Below, one piece after another: positions 1 through 14,200 of a stretch of DNA of 64,000 nt. The stretch covers positions 77,541,349 to 77,605,348 of the forward strand of contig OY755243.1 of the NCBI GenBank assembly GCA_963576725.1. Reading direction: 5' to 3'. Below the pieces are notes generated by a model that searched no databases, had not been told where the DNA came from, and saw only the letters and a program-made list of their open reading frames with translations. The position numbers were made by a program, and so were the translations under genes. Numbering within the stretch: the first letter of the stretch is position 1; each line of letters begins with the position of its first letter. Origin of the DNA: Azorinus chamasolen. Its lineage: Eukaryota > Mollusca > Bivalvia > Cardiida > Solecurtidae.

Positions 1-835
1 CCTATGGAACTATTCTATGAATCCCTGGTCACCTGACTTAAATGGTGTACAAGTTTTTCGGTCCTGTGGAGCTATTCTATGTCTCTTATGGTCGCCTGAC
101 ATAAATGGCGTGCAAGTTGTCTAGTTCTCTCTGGTCACCTGACTTAAATGGTGCACGAGTTTTTCGGTTCTATGGAGCTATTCTAGGTCTCTCTGGTCAC
201 CTGACTTAAATGGTGTACAAGTTTTTCGGTCTTATTGGGCTAATCTAGGCCTCTCTTGTCACCCGACTTAAATGGTGTGCAAGTTGTCTAGGTCTCCCTA
301 GTCACCTGAATTAAATGGTTGGTCACCTGACTTAAACGGTGTACAAGTTTTTCGGTCCTATGAAGCTATTCTAGGTCTCCCAGCTCACCTGACTTAAGTG
401 GTGTACACGTTTTTAGATATTCTAGCTTTCTCTATATAGTCACCTAACTTAAATGGTGTACAAGATGTTCGATCCTATGGGACTATTCTATGAATCCCTG
501 GTCACCTGACTTTAATGGTGTACAATTTTTCGGTCCCATGGAGCTATTCTATGTCTCTTTTGGTCGCCTGGCTTAAATGGCGTGCAAGTTGTCTAGGTCT
601 CTCTGGTCACCTGACTTAAATGGTGCACGAGTTTTTCGGTCCCGTTGAGTTATTCTAAGTCTCTCTGTTCACTAGACTTAAATGGTGTACAAATTTTATG
701 GTCCTATTTAGCTATTCTAGGTCTCTCTGGTCACCTAATTTAAATGGTGTGCAACGTTTTCATTCCTTTGGAGCTATTCAAAGTCTCTCTGGTCACCTGA
801 CTTAAATGGTGTACAAGTTGTTCGATCGTCATCGG
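1..835. repeat. Satellite array upstream of GPLD1
   Basis: About 15 degenerate tandem copies of a unit built on GGTCACCTGACTTAAATGG, followed by TGTACAAGTTTTTCGGTCC and then an ATTCTAGGTCTCTCT segment. Spacing alternates between about 62 bp and about 43 bp, because the shorter units lack the middle segment. The array is cut by the window start. A lone relic of the same unit lies at 2050-2092. Confidence 0.9.
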
Positions 836-2199
836 AGGTATTTTCGAACACCGCCTGTTTTCGAACATCTCACGTTTTCGCGAAAAATTCCTCGTATGCA
901 CGCGCTATGACGTCATACGCTTGTCTAATACACTATAAGTGTTGATAAGCAGATGGACAGCTATCAAAATCAACAATGCGCAAAAAAAAATTACTTTTAC
1001 ATGACGTTATAGTTTCTGAGAGAAAAAATGGCCATTTCTACTATTACCAGTATTGCCCCCAGTTGAGAACCCTAAATTACGGTGTCTAATATATATAAAA
1101 TTTGAGGAAATGCCACCAGCACTTCCCTTCTGAGTTTGTTGTGGAAATCCCAATGTAGAATTATGACGTAGTTGTCTTTATGATGCATATAGGGCAGTTC
1201 AAATAGCCTATTCTCTTAACGTGTATGTAACATAATAGAACACGTTACCTTTTCCCATTCAGAAACTTACTAGCCATGGTAGAACTATCTTTTAAGGCCC
1301 ATCCATCAAAGTATGTGGGCAAATACATATTGTATTATCCTACAGCACTCACAAATGCCTACAAAGCTGCTAATGACCTAAAAGCATTGAAACTGACGAT
1401 CCTCATAATCTAGTTCAGGAAAAATAACCGCCCCGTTAGATTCCACATGGGATCTAGCCACTAATTGCGATAAATATTTTTTTTTATACTTTTATTAATA
1501 TTTTAGTTAACATTTTTTGTGACCAACTTGTGTATATGGTTGTTATACGAAAGGGGAATGAATGGCATGAACCTAACTGCATTAATTACTTTACTATGAT
1601 GATTTTGATTGGATGTTCGAAAACAGGTTGGGAAACCCGCCATATTGCCATTTAAGAAGGTACACAAAACACACGTTATTATTTGTGTATTCTAAATCAT
1701 AAATGTTTCAATTCCACATGAATGTATGTAGTAATAGTTGATAACAATGAAATAAAATGTGCAAATGACATCCGCTGATTTTTCTCGGTTGAAAACAAAA
1801 AAATAAGCCTTAGGTGTTCGAAAACTGGTTGGACCACGCTAATATTGGGACAAAAGCAACATCATTTTTAAATATTTCCCTCCCCTTTTCCTCCCCTTCT
1901 CTTTTAAATTAAATTAAATGTAATTGAAAAATCAGCATTTTCCTTCTTTATTTATGTATTCGGCAAACCACTTAAAGGATCCCATGTGTGTATCTCCGTG
2001 CTTGGCAGTGGGCAGGACTTCGTCTGAAGGCGGGGCTACGTGTATTACGGACACCTAACTTAAATGGTGTACTGACTTCTATGGTGTACATTAAGACTCA
2101 ACCTAGATTGTATCACTTCATCACGTGATTGTCACGTGAAAAACCAGAACTGAAATATGTAAACACAGTAAATCCCGACAAGTGAGCCGAACCGAAGAG
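836..2199 (+). promoter_or_regulatory. GPLD1: Presumed 5' flank, promoter and 5' UTR of GPLD1
   Basis: No open reading frame or recognised repeat is seen apart from the satellite relic at 2050-2092. The region holds a perfect CRE-type palindrome TGACGTCA at 908-915 and AT-rich stretches. The transcription start cannot be placed from sequence alone. In the frame of the start codon a TGA lies at 2137-2139, and there is no in-frame ATG between it and 2200. Confidence 0.45.
2121..2139. promoter_or_regulatory. Twin TCACGTGA E-box palindromes
   Basis: Two perfect TCACGTGA octamers lie at 2121-2128 and 2132-2139, 11 bp apart (one helical turn) and 61-79 bp before the GPLD1 ATG. CACGTG boxes flanked by T and A are typical sites of MiT/TFE and USF bHLH-zip factors. 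Regulation of this gene by such a factor is inference. Confidence 0.5.
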
Positions 2200-2278
2200 A
2201 TGTATTTGCTCTGTTTGATATTCGTGTACATGTTTCAACCGTTACATGGATGCGGAATCATAACTCACATTGAAATAA
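2200..2278 (+). CDS. GPLD1: GPLD1 exon 1: start codon and signal peptide
   Basis: Encodes residues 1-26 plus one base: a hydrophobic leader ([12 protein letters not shown]) ending at about G17, then CGIITHIEI, the mature N terminus typical of GPLD1. H23 is a likely zinc ligand. The ATG is the first in frame after a TGA at 2137 and has G at -3. The donor is ATAA|GTAAGT, phase 1. Confidence 0.9.
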
Positions 2279-5200
2279 GTAAGTACGCATAAATATGCTT
2301 CTGTTTTTTAATTTCCTTAATGGATTTGTTTCCTTCACGATTTGTGATGCATCTCGGCCCTTGTGCAGCTCGACTACGTAATCAACTCGGCCTCGATTGA
2401 AAATATTATTTAGCTTATGTATATACTTCACCTATATACAGTGTAAATTCGGATTGTTTGTTTTTATTATTCATAGATCTACCATGATTTTTTAAAAAAT
2501 AATGTAAATATTTTTTATTTTTTTTATTTTTTCAAGTGATTTTATAGGCTACATGTAATCATACATGTGATAACTACCGACGGTAGGTGAATTCTACCGT
2601 TTTTAGAGGTGATTTACCGTTCTACTTTTACGGTCTACCGTTTTGAAATTTGACCAAGGCATTTTTTTAGTGACATATATTTTCATCCCTGATGGAGTTT
2701 ATCTGTTAGTTCTGTACACATACAGTCCACCTTTAGCTTGTTATCATGCTGTGATCCACGCTTGGTCTGTTTTGGTAGGGACCAATCAAGGGAATCCCTG
2801 TGGAGACCATGGAGAACACCGGAATTACATAATCACAAGGTGGTTCCGGTTTTCACTCTACTGCTTTACCAAATAAATTGTTCGGGAACCAGTCGTGTCA
2901 AAATGCAAACGTCTACCACAAATATCACATGCAGCAGGTTTATTACTCAAGCGAGGCAACATGGGAGTGTCATGACCCTATAATAGGAATTAATTATTAT
3001 ATTCTCATAATTAAATTATAAGACATAGAAATGCTTCTCTGCTTCCTTGTTAAAGACAGCTGTGCTTGGTCTCGTTGTTGCAATGGGCCGAAACACTTCG
3101 AAAATAAGACTGCTTCAACAGTGCGTGGACTGATAATCATGAATTTGATTTGTACACTAAATTATTTTTCATTAATATAATAAGTTGGAAGGACACTAAA
3201 GACGTAAATGAATTATTATCTACCATTGGCTTGCAAACTCTTCAAAAAATAATAACTATATCAAGTTGAAATGTCATCAGTTTTCGCGACGATTGTAGAT
3301 ACGGGCTAAAACACGGACTCTGGACCTGTTGGATTTCAACATTTCTGTTTGCAGTAACTAACTTGAACTGAGTAAAGGTTTAACTAACTTGAACTGAGTA
3401 AAGGTTGTCCCTGGGGAGTATAGCTAAATAAGGGATATAAAATAAGCACCCCCACTAAAAATGTTATTATAAACTAAGATAAAATAGAATATCTTTTTCA
3501 TTATATGATAAAGCAGTAATAAATCTTGATTTTTTTTTCATGACATTATTTAATAAGGACCCCAGTGTTTTGGGCTTGAGGCCTATTGATTTCAAAGAGT
3601 CCTTTTGACCCATGAAAAATATCTAGAATTATTTACTGCATGTCAATTACTAGTATTTGTTTTTAACCCTTTCCCTGTTCCATTTTTAGCTCACCTGAGC
3701 CGAAGGCTCAGGATGAGCTATTGTGACCGCTATTTGTCCGTCGTCCGGCGTCCGGCGTCCGGTGTCCGGCGTCCGGCGTCCGGCGTCCGTCGTCCGGTGT
3801 CCGTCAACATTTTCAAACGACATCTCCTCTGAAACTGCTGACCCGATTTTAACCAAATTTTGTCAGAAGTATCATTGGCTAGGGGGAACGAAACATTGTT
3901 CACATTATGACCCCCGGCCAAAAATGGCCCCGCCCAAGGGCTTATCAGTTTTTCATAGGAAAATCTTTAAAAATCTTCTTCTCTGAAACTGTAAGGCCTA
4001 GACCTTTGATATTTGGCATGTAGCATGATCTAATGGTCCTCTACAAAAAATTTTCAAATTATGACCCCCGGGCCAAAAATGGCCCCGCCCAAGGGCTCAT
4101 CAGTTTTTCATAGGAAAATCTTTAAAAATCTTCTTCTCTGAAACTGTAAGGCCTGGATCTTTGATAGTTGGCATGTAGCATGATCTTATGATTCTCTACA
4201 AAGATTGTTCAAATTATGACCCCCGGGCCAAAAATGGCCCCGCCCAATGGCTTATCAGTTTTTCATAGGAAAATCTTTAAAAATCTTCTTCTCTGAAACT
4301 GTAAGGACTAGACCTTTGATATTTGGCATGTAGCATGATCTAATGGTCCTCTACAAAGATTGTTCAAATTATGACCCCCGGGCCAAAAATGGCCCCGCCC
4401 AATGGCTTATCAGTTTTTCATAGGAAAATCTTTAAAAATCTTCTTCTCTGAAACTGTAAGGCCTAGACCATTGATATTTGGCATGTAGCATGATCTAATG
4501 GTCCTCTACAAAGATTGTTCAAATTATGACCCCCGGGACAAAAATGGCCCCGCCCAAGGGCTTATCAGTTTTTCATAGGAAACTCTTTAACATTATTCTT
4601 CTCTGAAACTGTAAGGCCTAGACCTTTGATAGTTGGTATGTAGCATGATCTAATGGTCCTCTACAAAGATTGTTCAAATTATGACCCCAGGCAAAAAATG
4701 GCCCCGCCCAAGGGCTTATCAGTTTTTCATAGGAAAATCTTTAAAAATCTTCTTCTCTGAAACTGTAAGGCCTAGACCTTTGATATTTGGCATGTAGCTT
4801 TGGCTTGTGGTCCTCTGCCAATATTGTTCAACTTACGACCATGACCTCTGGGCGAAACTTGGCCCTGGCTTATCAGTTTTCATGGGAAAAATATATCATT
4901 TTTCTCTGAAACCATAAGGCTTAGACCTTTAATTAATGGCATACTGCTTTGCCTTGTGGTTCTCTACCAAGGTTGTACAAATGATGGCCTGTCCCTGGGG
5001 TATCTCAGGTGAGCGCTTCAGGGCCTCATGGCCCTCTTGTTATTCCTAATTCCAGTCCCTACTGAATATTCTTATTCTTAAGTTATTTTAAAGAAATATG
5101 GAGATTGGAACTTTATAGCCATTTTAGAAAGTACAGAAACATTTTTAAAATTCCTAAAGCAAACAGAGCAGACCCTGATCAGATGGCTCCTATAGGAGCT

Positions 5201-8200
5201 GTCTGATCTGGGTCTACTCTGTTTGCAAATGCGTGAAACCTTGGTTTATTTGAAGGAAAGGGTTAATGGGGGTTTTAACACCACATTGGATTTTTTTGCC
5301 AAACCAGAAAATGTAGAATCATTCCTGTATCATAAGCAAACAGAGCAGACCCTGGACAGACAGCTCCTGCATCTGATCTGGGTCTATTCTCTTTGCAAAT
5401 TTATGCGTGAAAAAGGTGTTTATATGAGGGAGAGGGTTAAGTGTGTAAATGTTATGTGTGTAATGTAGGGTTTATAATGGTATGATATTCATTTATGGTA
5501 AAGTATGAATGATAATGTGAAAAAGTATAACAAACATAGGTATCAAGCAAATTTCTTTTTTCTCCTCCATATATTTTGTCGCATCAGTAAAATCTACCTG
5601 ACAAAAGTCAAATCTACCTGACAAATTTCCTAAATCTACCTGACATGCCTCAGCAGGTTATCACATGTATGCATGTTTCCAATGGCAAAAAGTGTGTTTT
5701 TCCCAATTTTGATTGAAAAATTCCTAATTCAGAGGCAAACGTTTTTAGCCAGAAAATTTAGTCAGACCAAACTTCTAAATTTCATAAACAAACAGCAGAC
5801 CCAGATCAGACAACTCCTACAGGAGCTGTCTGATCTGGGTGTGCTTTTTGTGTATGAATTTTTGAGGATTGGACTGGGTCTATTGTGTTTGCAATGGACA
5901 TCAACTTTGTAGGATTGATTTTTTTTTTAGATATTCTTACAGTTAAAATGTGGACTATTGACACAAATGAGCTGTTACGTTGGCAATTTTGTGATGGTCA
6001 CATCTTTTTTTCCCTTGACAGGTCATAGAGCTGTAACATACTTTCGAGATGATTCTAAGAGCACAACTGACTATGCACAGGTGAGTGAATTTTTAAACAG
6101 GTCCTCCAATTAACTCTTTGCTCACTAACAACGAATTTGTGATAACTAATATGTGTAGTCAGGTAGAGATTGTGGTGAAATAGTTTATAGGCTTAGACTG
6201 TGTGGCTTGATAGCTCAGTTGGTAGAGTGTATACGTTAGCATGGTAAGCCAAAGGCCCTGGCTTCAAGTCCCATTCGAGTCAAACTTTTTCACCATGTTA
6301 CATTTGGCACCCAACTTGGGACTGTGACTGTTTGTGCTCCGGAGTCATTGCAAATTATTCTCCATACCCATAGAAATTCGGGACGAATTTCAACTTGATT
6401 GGGGAGTATGTCACGGGGTGTAGTTTACCAGTATCAACTGTAACCAACACAAGTACTGCAAGTATTCACTGCTAGCCAGCTTTTATGGTGATTTGGTAGA
6501 GTGCTTGTGACTAGGAATCTCGAGGGCTTATGGTGAAAAAGTTGTGATAATTATAATTTCATAAGCAAACAAAGCAAACCCATATCTTACAGCTTCTGTT
6601 TTCATTTTTTCCTTTAATTACCATTTTTCACACATTTTCAAACTGAGTAGAAGAAGATCAGACAGCTCCTGTATTAGCTGTCTTATCAGGGTCTATGTGT
6701 ACTTATGAAATTGTAATAGACCTGATTCTACAGTTTCTACCAGTACCAAAAACTGACATATGTACATATGCCATTATAAAATTTCAGTTAATGAATATTC
6801 ATAATGTCATTATTTCTTACATGAATATTCATCAGAAAAGGGTCAATTGATCATGCAATTAAGGCAACATAGTTGATATAAAATATATCAATATAAAGTT
6901 AAATAAATTTTTATCAATTTTATGCAATATAAGTCACACAGAATGGCCAACTTTATTTTGATTTGCAGACATGGTTGATCCTTTCTGGACATTATGTTCA
7001 GTGGCCCAGATAAGATGCATAAATTAAAACATATTCAGCAATAGCTCCTTTATTAATCCACCAAGCATGATGTTATTACCACGTACTGTGTAGAACTGTC
7101 TCTATGAGAAAATTCTAAGGAGTGGTCACAGCATAGGAGCAGTCTGATCTGGGTCTACTCTGTTTGCAAAAACGTAGGAAGGCGTATTTATGGAGTAAAG
7201 GGTTAAAGCCTTATGAATATCAAATAGTCTAAATCCTGATCTGATTGTGTTTCTGATGGCCGTCTTTGTCTACACTGTTTACAAAGTCAATTTGTGTGAA
7301 ATATCATTCGTTTTTGCTTAATTATTTTTGTGGGAAAGAAGTAGAGAAACATAAGAAAGCTATGGTAAAGTAAGTTCCTTGCAAATATTGCCATTTAAAT
7401 GATTATGATAGGTCTGAAAGAATGAAAATTGCAACAGATGACTTATATTTTAGACCAAGTTACTCAGTGTCTCATCTGGATCCAAACTGTTGTCATCTGT
7501 TTTCACAAATTTGCCATTTGTTTTTGAAAATGTTTTTCAGCTGATGCAGAAACATCCAGATGCCCTTATAGCAGGCAGTCCCTACCCTGATGCATATTAC
7601 AGTGAAATTTGTGATAATGGTTAGTAGTATTGTGGATTATCTTTAATTTATATAACCCATTCCTCCATAAATATGCTGTTCTACGCTTTTGCAATCAAGA
7701 ATAGACCCAGATCAGATGGCTCCTATGGGAGCCGTCTGATCAGGGTCTGCTGTTTGCTTATGATATAGTATAGACGTTATTCTACAGTTTCTGTCCTGGC
7801 CAAAATCCGTGTGTCCATGTGCTGTTATAAAAATTAATCAAATTAATATGATATCACCTCCACAAACGAAGTTTGAGAGGGGGTATATAGGAGTCAGTGT
7901 GTTGGTTGATGTGTCTTTCTGTCTGTCCATAGCACAAATCTTGTTTGATTTGCAATCAAGGCAGCTGAGTGGCGGTATTCCATCACCTTTAGTGATAGTT
8001 CTATTTATTTCTTACATAAATATTTATGGAGTAAAGGGTTAATACAGTAGAACATACCTGCAGCATGAACATAGAGGTCTATAAGAGCTTAAATGTAGGA
8101 AGAAAATAAGACAGAAAGGCTGAGAAAGCTCCTAGAGAAGTTTTCTCTAGAAACACCCAACCTGCTTTAATTAAGTTACTTGGTGTTTCAACTGGATCCC

Positions 8201-11200
8201 AACTTTTTGCAAAGGCAGCATACATTTGCAATAATCAGTCAAGATGATTATACAGATGTTATCAGTCATCATGTTAACCCTTACAATGCTGAATTTGTTA
8301 AATGGACTATTCCAAAATTCAAACAGGTCAAGCTTATGATGAGTATTTGGGGAATTTTTTAAAGAAAAGTGTAACATGACAAACAGTGCATACCCTGATG
8401 AGAGGGATCCTCTAGGAGCCCTCTCATCTGGGTCTACACTGTTTGCAAAGGACATTGATGATTGATATCCCACACAGTAAGAATTAATGTAGCTTCTTAT
8501 ACATGAGAGTGCTGTCTAAAACCCACTGCAGCGCCCTCAATATAGGACACCAAATCTCCTGTCTCCACACAAACCAGGTTGGTAGAGCTGAATCAGTGAA
8601 TTCTGTAGTTTTGATGACTATAAGTGAAACTAGAGCAGTAAATAGTGTAGATTCTGGTCGAACGGCTTCTTCAGGAGTTGCTTGATCTGGAATTTGCAGA
8701 AATGTAGTCATGATTACCCTGGTAACTCCAGAAAAATAATTATGATTAACTTTTGCCCCGTGAATATTTATATAAAAATGCATGGGTTAAGGTACATGTA
8801 GTTATATTATAGTGATGGACTGGTTATTATCCTTGTGAACAGAGGTCCTGATAAGATGTATAAATTACAAAATGTTCAAGAATAGCTGCTTTATTTGTCC
8901 AGCAAACCCTTAATTGTATGTGTATACATGCCATTTTTAAAAATTCAGGGAATAAATATTCACGTTATCATTACTTCTTACATGAATATTCAATAGGGAA
9001 AGGGTTAACATCATCAACTGTTAGATAGATTACTTTCTTGTATATTTCAGCCAATTACCATGATGTATCTGAAGATACGCACTGGGGGCCTTTTCTGAAG
9101 GTAGCTGTTGACTATATTAGGCAGAAGTATCCTCAGCCCTGGGATGAGGTAATTATTATGCATTAATTCGTACATTTTATCACATAACTTTGCTCGTCTC
9201 CCAGTTAATATAACCATCACACATTTTTTTTTCACACATTTTTGTTTATATCTAACATATAAGATGTGACATCACATGATTACTTAACATCCTTTTCATA
9301 TCTTAAAGCACACATGTAGACTGGAACACAACCTATTTTCCTGCGTTTGTGTATACAGTAGTAAACTTTTGATAACCAATCCGCGTTGGCATGGACTCAT
9401 CTTTGTTACTAAATATAGCATCTAGCCAGCAGTGCAAAGATGAAGTGAATTTCAGAGTATTTTTCTGCCCCTTCATCTAAATATCAAAGTTGACCCAATC
9501 AGTTAAATGATAAAAAGAATCCGACACTTGTCATAAACTTTTCTTAACCCATTTGCACCCAGTGGATTCTTCCATGTTTATATATATTGGATTTGTCCAT
9601 TTTTTATCTGAGGGGTGCCTGGCCTTAATTTTCTATTTCGTTTTGTTTTATATTGAAATTCCTATCAGCAAACAGTGTAAACTCGATCAGACACCACATT
9701 ATGCGGCATCTGATCAGAGTCTACACTGTTTGTCTAAGTCCCATAAATGAGATTGTGGGAAAAAATCGGTTGAACTCGTCCAGGCTCACGTAATCCTTTT
9801 TTTTAATGCCCCCCAGATCAAATCTGGGGGGCATATTGTTTTTGCCCTGTCTGTTTGTTTGTCTGTTTGTTTGTCAGCAACTTTAACATTGGTCATAACT
9901 TTTGAGCCAGTACAGATAGAGACTTGATATTTGGCATACATACCGGGTATGCATCTCATAAAGCCGCACATTTTGAGGGGTGACATGTCAAGGTCAAGGT
10001 CAGAGGTTAAATATATGGGTCAAATCACTGACTTTAACATTGGCCATAACTTTTGGACCAGTAGAGATAGAGGCTTGATATTTGGCATGCTTGTGTATCT
10101 CATGAAGCTGCACATTTTGAGGGGTGACATGTCAAGGTAAAGGTCATCCTTCAAGGCCAAAGGTCAAATTATGTTTTGTTTTTGCTGTAACTTTAACGCA
10201 ACCTTAACATTGGTCATAACTTTTGAGTCAGTACAGATAGAGACTTGATATTTGGCATGCATATGTATCTCATAAAGCCGCACATTTTGAGGGGTGGCAT
10301 GTCAAGGTCAAGGTCATCCTTCAAGGTCAGAGGTCAAATATATGGGTCAAATCACTGACTTTAACATTGGCCATAACTTTTGGACCAGTAGAGATAGAGA
10401 CTGGATATGTAGCATGTTTGTGTATCTCATGAAGCTGCACATTTTGAGGGGTGACCTGTCAAGGTCATTCTTCAGGGTCAAAGGTGAAATTGTCTGTTTG
10501 TCTGTAACTTTAACATTGGTCATAACATTTGAGCCAGTACAGATAGAAACTTGATATTTGGCATGCATATGTATCTCATAAAGCTGCACATTTTGAGGTG
10601 CGACATATAAAGGTCAAGGTCACCCTTAAAGGTCAGAGGTCAAACATATGGGTCAAATCACCGACTTTAACATTGGCCATAACTTTTGAACCAGTACAGA
10701 TAGAGACTTGATATTTGGCATACTTGTGTATCTCATGAAGCTGCACATTTTGAGGGTGACATGTCAAGGTCATCCTTCAGGGTCAAAGGTCACCAACTTC
10801 AAATTGGCCATAACTTTTGAACCAATAGAGGTAGAGTCTTGATATTTGGTATGTATGTGTATCTCATGAAGCTGCACATTTTGAGGGGCAACATGTCAAG
10901 GTAAAGGTCATCTTTTAGGGTCAAAGGTCACGGACTTTAACACTGGCCATAACTTTTGAACCTGTAGATACAGACTTGACATTTGGTATGCATGTGTATC
11001 TCATGAAGCTGCACAGTTTGGGGGTGACCTGTCAAGGTCATCTTTCAGGATCAAAGGTCACCGACTTTAATATTGGCCATAACTTTTGAACCAGTAGAGA
11101 TACAGACTTGATCGTTTGTATATATGTGTTTCTCATTTGGCTGCACAGTTTGAGGGGTGACATGTCAAAGCCAAGGTCATCTTTGAAGGTCAAAGGTCAT

Positions 11201-14200
11201 TAACATTGGCCATAACGTTTGAACCAGTATATATACAGCCTTGATACTGCTATGCATGTGTATCTCATGAAGCCGCACAGTTTGAGGGGTGACATGTCAA
11301 GGTCATCCTTCATGGTCAAAGGTCACCAACTTTTAACATTGGCCATAAATTTTGAACCATTAGAGATACAGACTTGATATTTTGTATGCATGTGTACCCC
11401 ATGAAGCTGCACAGTTTGAGTGACATGTCAAGATCAAGGTCATCCTTCAGGGTCAAATATCATATTGAGGGGGCATAGTGTTTCACAAACACATCTTGTT
11501 CTGTACTCATTTAAGAAAAGATTATCTCAAAGGACAACTCGTGACAGATCTTATATATATTAACCGTTTCCCTGTTCAATATTCATGTAAGTAATAATGA
11601 CATCATCAATATTTATTAGCTTAATGTTTATGATGACATAAAAATTATTTACATAGGTGTCATTATTTCTTTCATAAAGTAAAGGGTTAAAGACTGTTTT
11701 GTATGAGTCTTTTGCATTGTTCATTTACAGGCAACAGAGAAGCTTGTTGTGTTTATGTTTGGTGTTGTGTCCCACCAGGTGGCTGATATAGTCTGGCACA
11801 GTCTTGGGATTGACCAGGGCTTCCTGCGCACTATGGGAGATGTAAGTGTCAGTTGGGATAGCTGTCAGTGATCAGAGAAATTTATTTAACCCTTTCCTCC
11901 ATAAATACGCCTTTTTACGCCTCTGTAAAATTCACTTTTTGAAACCATTGTAATAAATAGAGCATTTGCTCATAAAGAGCAAATGCTCTATTTATAACAA
12001 TGGTTTCAGAACTACAAAACTCTAAATGTTCCTTTTCTCTAGTTAATGCTCCTTTTTGGTAGATTTATTCAAAAAGGTTGGATCTAAAAAATAGCCTATG
12101 AGGGAATGGGTTAACCCTTTACTTCATGAATATTGAAGTCTGCATGGCTTTCACCCTTCATTAAGCAACCACCAGCCTAAAAGTATCTGAATTCTTCTCT
12201 ACTAGAATTCAGGTATAGAGGGGTTTTACTGTACACAGTACAGTGGCTCCCCTTAATCATTATTTCTGACATTAATATTCATGGAGTTAAAATCCACCAG
12301 CAAACTTTTTATATCTTCATGAATACATTCTGCTGTGAAACAATGATGGACATCTGTTTCGAACAGTTGGCAATTAAGGATTTAATTAAAGTTTCAACAA
12401 TATCAAATCAATATTCATACATGTATTTATATCCAGATGTAATGTTTTGTTTGATGTAATGTATCTGTTCCTGGACAATTGTTAATTAAAAGTGAATATT
12501 ATGTTACACAGCTGTATGCAGCTGCAAAAAGTTGACAAAATCTATATATTAGCCCTTTATCTGATGAATAATCATCATTATTTATAAACTGAAATTATAT
12601 AATGGTGTATGAATACAGGAAGTCTGGCCTGTCTGGGTCATGACAGAAACTGTAGAATCAGGCCTATATATGAGGGGTGTTTGAAAAGTATCCAGAAAAG
12701 GTTCATAACTTATTTATTAATGCGAATATTAGGACACAATTTTCACAAGTCATACATTGATATTCTATGTACATAATCAAATAGAAAACATGATACAATT
12801 TACACAGATGCAAAATCCTCAGTCACTATGGTGACGTCGGGTAACGTTGAGTGGGGCAGCGTCATGTAACGTTGAGCGGGACAACTTTCTCATGACGGGA
12901 ATATGGCATCTGCAAAATAGTTAAACGTTACATCTTTTCAAAATATTCTCCTTTACATGATACACACTTTTCCCACCTATGTATCCATTTGTCAAAGCAA
13001 GACCTGAAATGTTCCTGTGGAATTTTACGGATGGTTTCCCTGACTACCATCGGTAGGTCATCAACACCATCAAACCTTCTGCCGTGCAGCTCTGATTTCA
13101 AGGTTGGAAAAAGCCAGAAATCACACGGAGCTAGATCCGGTGAATATGCAGGATGCTTCACGGTCTCAATGCCTAACTCTCTGAGTGTTGATTTGGTTAC
13201 CACAGAGGAGTGGGACGGTGCGTTGTCATGGTGTAAAAGGAAGCCACCATCCTGTCTTTTCTTTCTTACTGCTCGTACCAGATCACGCTTGATAACCTGA
13301 AAATGTGATGCAGTTATCAGACCAAATACTTTTATCATGGTATCAACTATTTACTTCAGCAATAAAATATAGTTAGAATATATGTCAGCAACATTCAACT
13401 AAACTTACCTTCGAATAATACTTTGCTGTAACTGTCTGTCCTGCTGGTACCACATGACTCAGAATCAAGCCTCTCAAGTCAAAAAAAGATGATGAACATC
13501 AGTTTTCTTGCTGAGCGGTTCACTAAGGCCTTTACTGGTGACGGTGAATCTGGATGTTTCCACATGCATGAGAATTGTTTATTTTCTGGGTCCTATACAC
13601 TAATCCAGGTTTCATCGGCTGTAATTATTGAGTTCAAGAAACGGTGGCCATGGTTACGATACCTCTTAAGAAATGACTTTGCGGCTTCTACTCTCAGACG
13701 TTTCTGTTCAATTGTTAGAATTCTGGGTATCCAGCGAGCACAAACCTTAGACATACCGAGCTCTCTTGTAATAATCGAATGTACTGTAGATGTGCTAAGC
13801 CCAACCTTTAAGCCTATATCTCTTATTGTAAGCCTTCTATCACTCTGCAGCAAATCCCCTTATTTCGTCGGCTTTTTCTGACGTCTTGCTAGGATGTCCA
13901 GATCTTGGGCGGTCAGTAACATCATGTGAAGGATCGTTTTTGAATACGTTGAACCACTCATATACGCTGGTTTTCTTCAATGAACTTGCACCGTAGGTGT
14001 CCGTAATCATAGAGAGCGTCTCAGATTTTGTTTTTCCCATTAAAACACAAAACTTTATGGAATACCGCTGTTCAAGTGCCATTTTTACGGCCACTGTTCA
14101 ATATGTCCATTGTTTACGGCAATGATGTCAGATTTCAGCCCGTGACGCAGCATAGTTTTGGACAAAAGGGCGCGGAAGCGTCACATAAAATTTGAACTGA

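Noticed and set aside
2643..2983. Two overlapping frames in intron 1
   Set aside because: No domain, codon bias or splice context; probably chance.
3605..3986. Overlapping frames rich in [10 protein letters not shown]
   Set aside because: Translation of the GTCCGGC microsatellite of a repeat element.
6203..6282. Functional tRNA gene
   Set aside because: The anticodon stem does not pair well and the B-box is off consensus; a SINE head or relic fits better.
8171..8473. 100-residue minus-strand frame with [12 protein letters not shown]
   Set aside because: Same kind of hairpin translation in an I-type MITE. Similar NSVDPDQ strings occur at many MITE copies.
12989..13300. 103-residue plus-strand frame
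   Set aside because: Antisense shadow of the mariner transposase on the minus strand.
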